Of a stretch of DNA of 64,000 nt, positions 63,944 through 64,000 are shown one piece after another; the first letter of the stretch is position 1, and every line of letters begins with the position of its first letter. Origin of the DNA: a marine gamma proteobacterium HTCC2143 (GTDB lineage: Bacteria; Pseudomonadota; Gammaproteobacteria; Pseudomonadales; Dasaniaceae); assembly GCA_000169075.1 (NCBI GenBank), contig AAVT01000001.1:1160320-1224319 (forward strand), written 5' to 3'. The translations under genes were made by a program, and so were the position numbers. The notes beneath the pieces were generated by a model that was given only the letters and a program-made list of their open reading frames with translations, searched no databases and was not told where the DNA came from.

Positions 63944-64000
63944 TCGCCTCCCTGATCGAGACAAGCCAAGTGCTGGTTTTGGCAGGAAAAGCCTCAAGGT

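Overview
The window looks like a chromosome segment of an aerobic, probably marine gammaproteobacterium. The gene order argC – DUF6776 protein – bactofilin – erpA – anmK – M23 peptidase – tyrS, followed by strong tandem promoters, is the order found next to an rRNA operon in Pseudomonas and relatives. The large set of acyl-CoA and 2-oxoacid catabolic genes with PQQ and DUF2889/DUF2855/DUF6152 families points to something like the Cellvibrionales/Spongiibacteraceae. That placement is inference from content and synteny only.

Region 1 (1–25850) is catabolic. It starts with a truncated isocitrate-dehydrogenase-like gene. It then holds two enoyl-CoA hydratases, an AhpD-like protein, a PQQ dehydrogenase, an alpha-methylacyl-CoA racemase, a PaiB-like flavoprotein, a DUF2889 protein and two paralogous VOC proteins. 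A single-chain biotin-dependent acyl-CoA carboxylase, a secreted Glu/Pro/Val-repeat protein, a 2-keto-4-pentenoate hydratase/TauD pair, a thiolase, an acyl-CoA dehydrogenase, a DEAD-box helicase, an amidohydrolase, a DUF2855 protein, a medium-chain reductase and an aminotransferase follow. Most are single genes or pairs, consistent with breakdown of branched or cyclic carboxylic acids through CoA esters.

Region 2 (25930–31070) is the most unusual part. An AT-rich operon encodes the cobalamin-dependent glutamate mutase subunits S and E, its MutL-type ATPase, and an acyl-adenylating ligase resembling the exosortase-A-associated ligases. An RraA/HMG-aldolase-like gene is divergent from it and the aminotransferase is next door. 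No methylaspartate ammonia-lyase is present, so the fate of 3-methylaspartate is open.

Region 3 (31070–38400) is accessory and partly decayed. It contains a frameshifted S9 peptidase remnant, a tight VOC–phytanoyl-CoA-dioxygenase-like–epimerase operon, a truncated IS6-type transposase, and a cassette of four small exported proteins (two related unknowns, DUF6152, DUF6265).

Region 4 (38500–47750) is again beta-oxidation: glutaryl-CoA dehydrogenase, an XRE regulator, a MaoC hydratase plus an MFE-2-like SDR, a thiolase remnant, a crotonase, TesB, a reductase with a Tat-like leader and an FMN hydroxy-acid oxidase.

Region 5 (47960–64000) is housekeeping: hemB, hemL, a ThiD-like kinase, an MFS transporter, an esterase, hemJ, a ClC channel, then the argC-to-tyrS block. 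A possible IscR site lies at the erpA promoter, and the window ends in two consensus-like promoters probably driving an rRNA operon beyond the edge.
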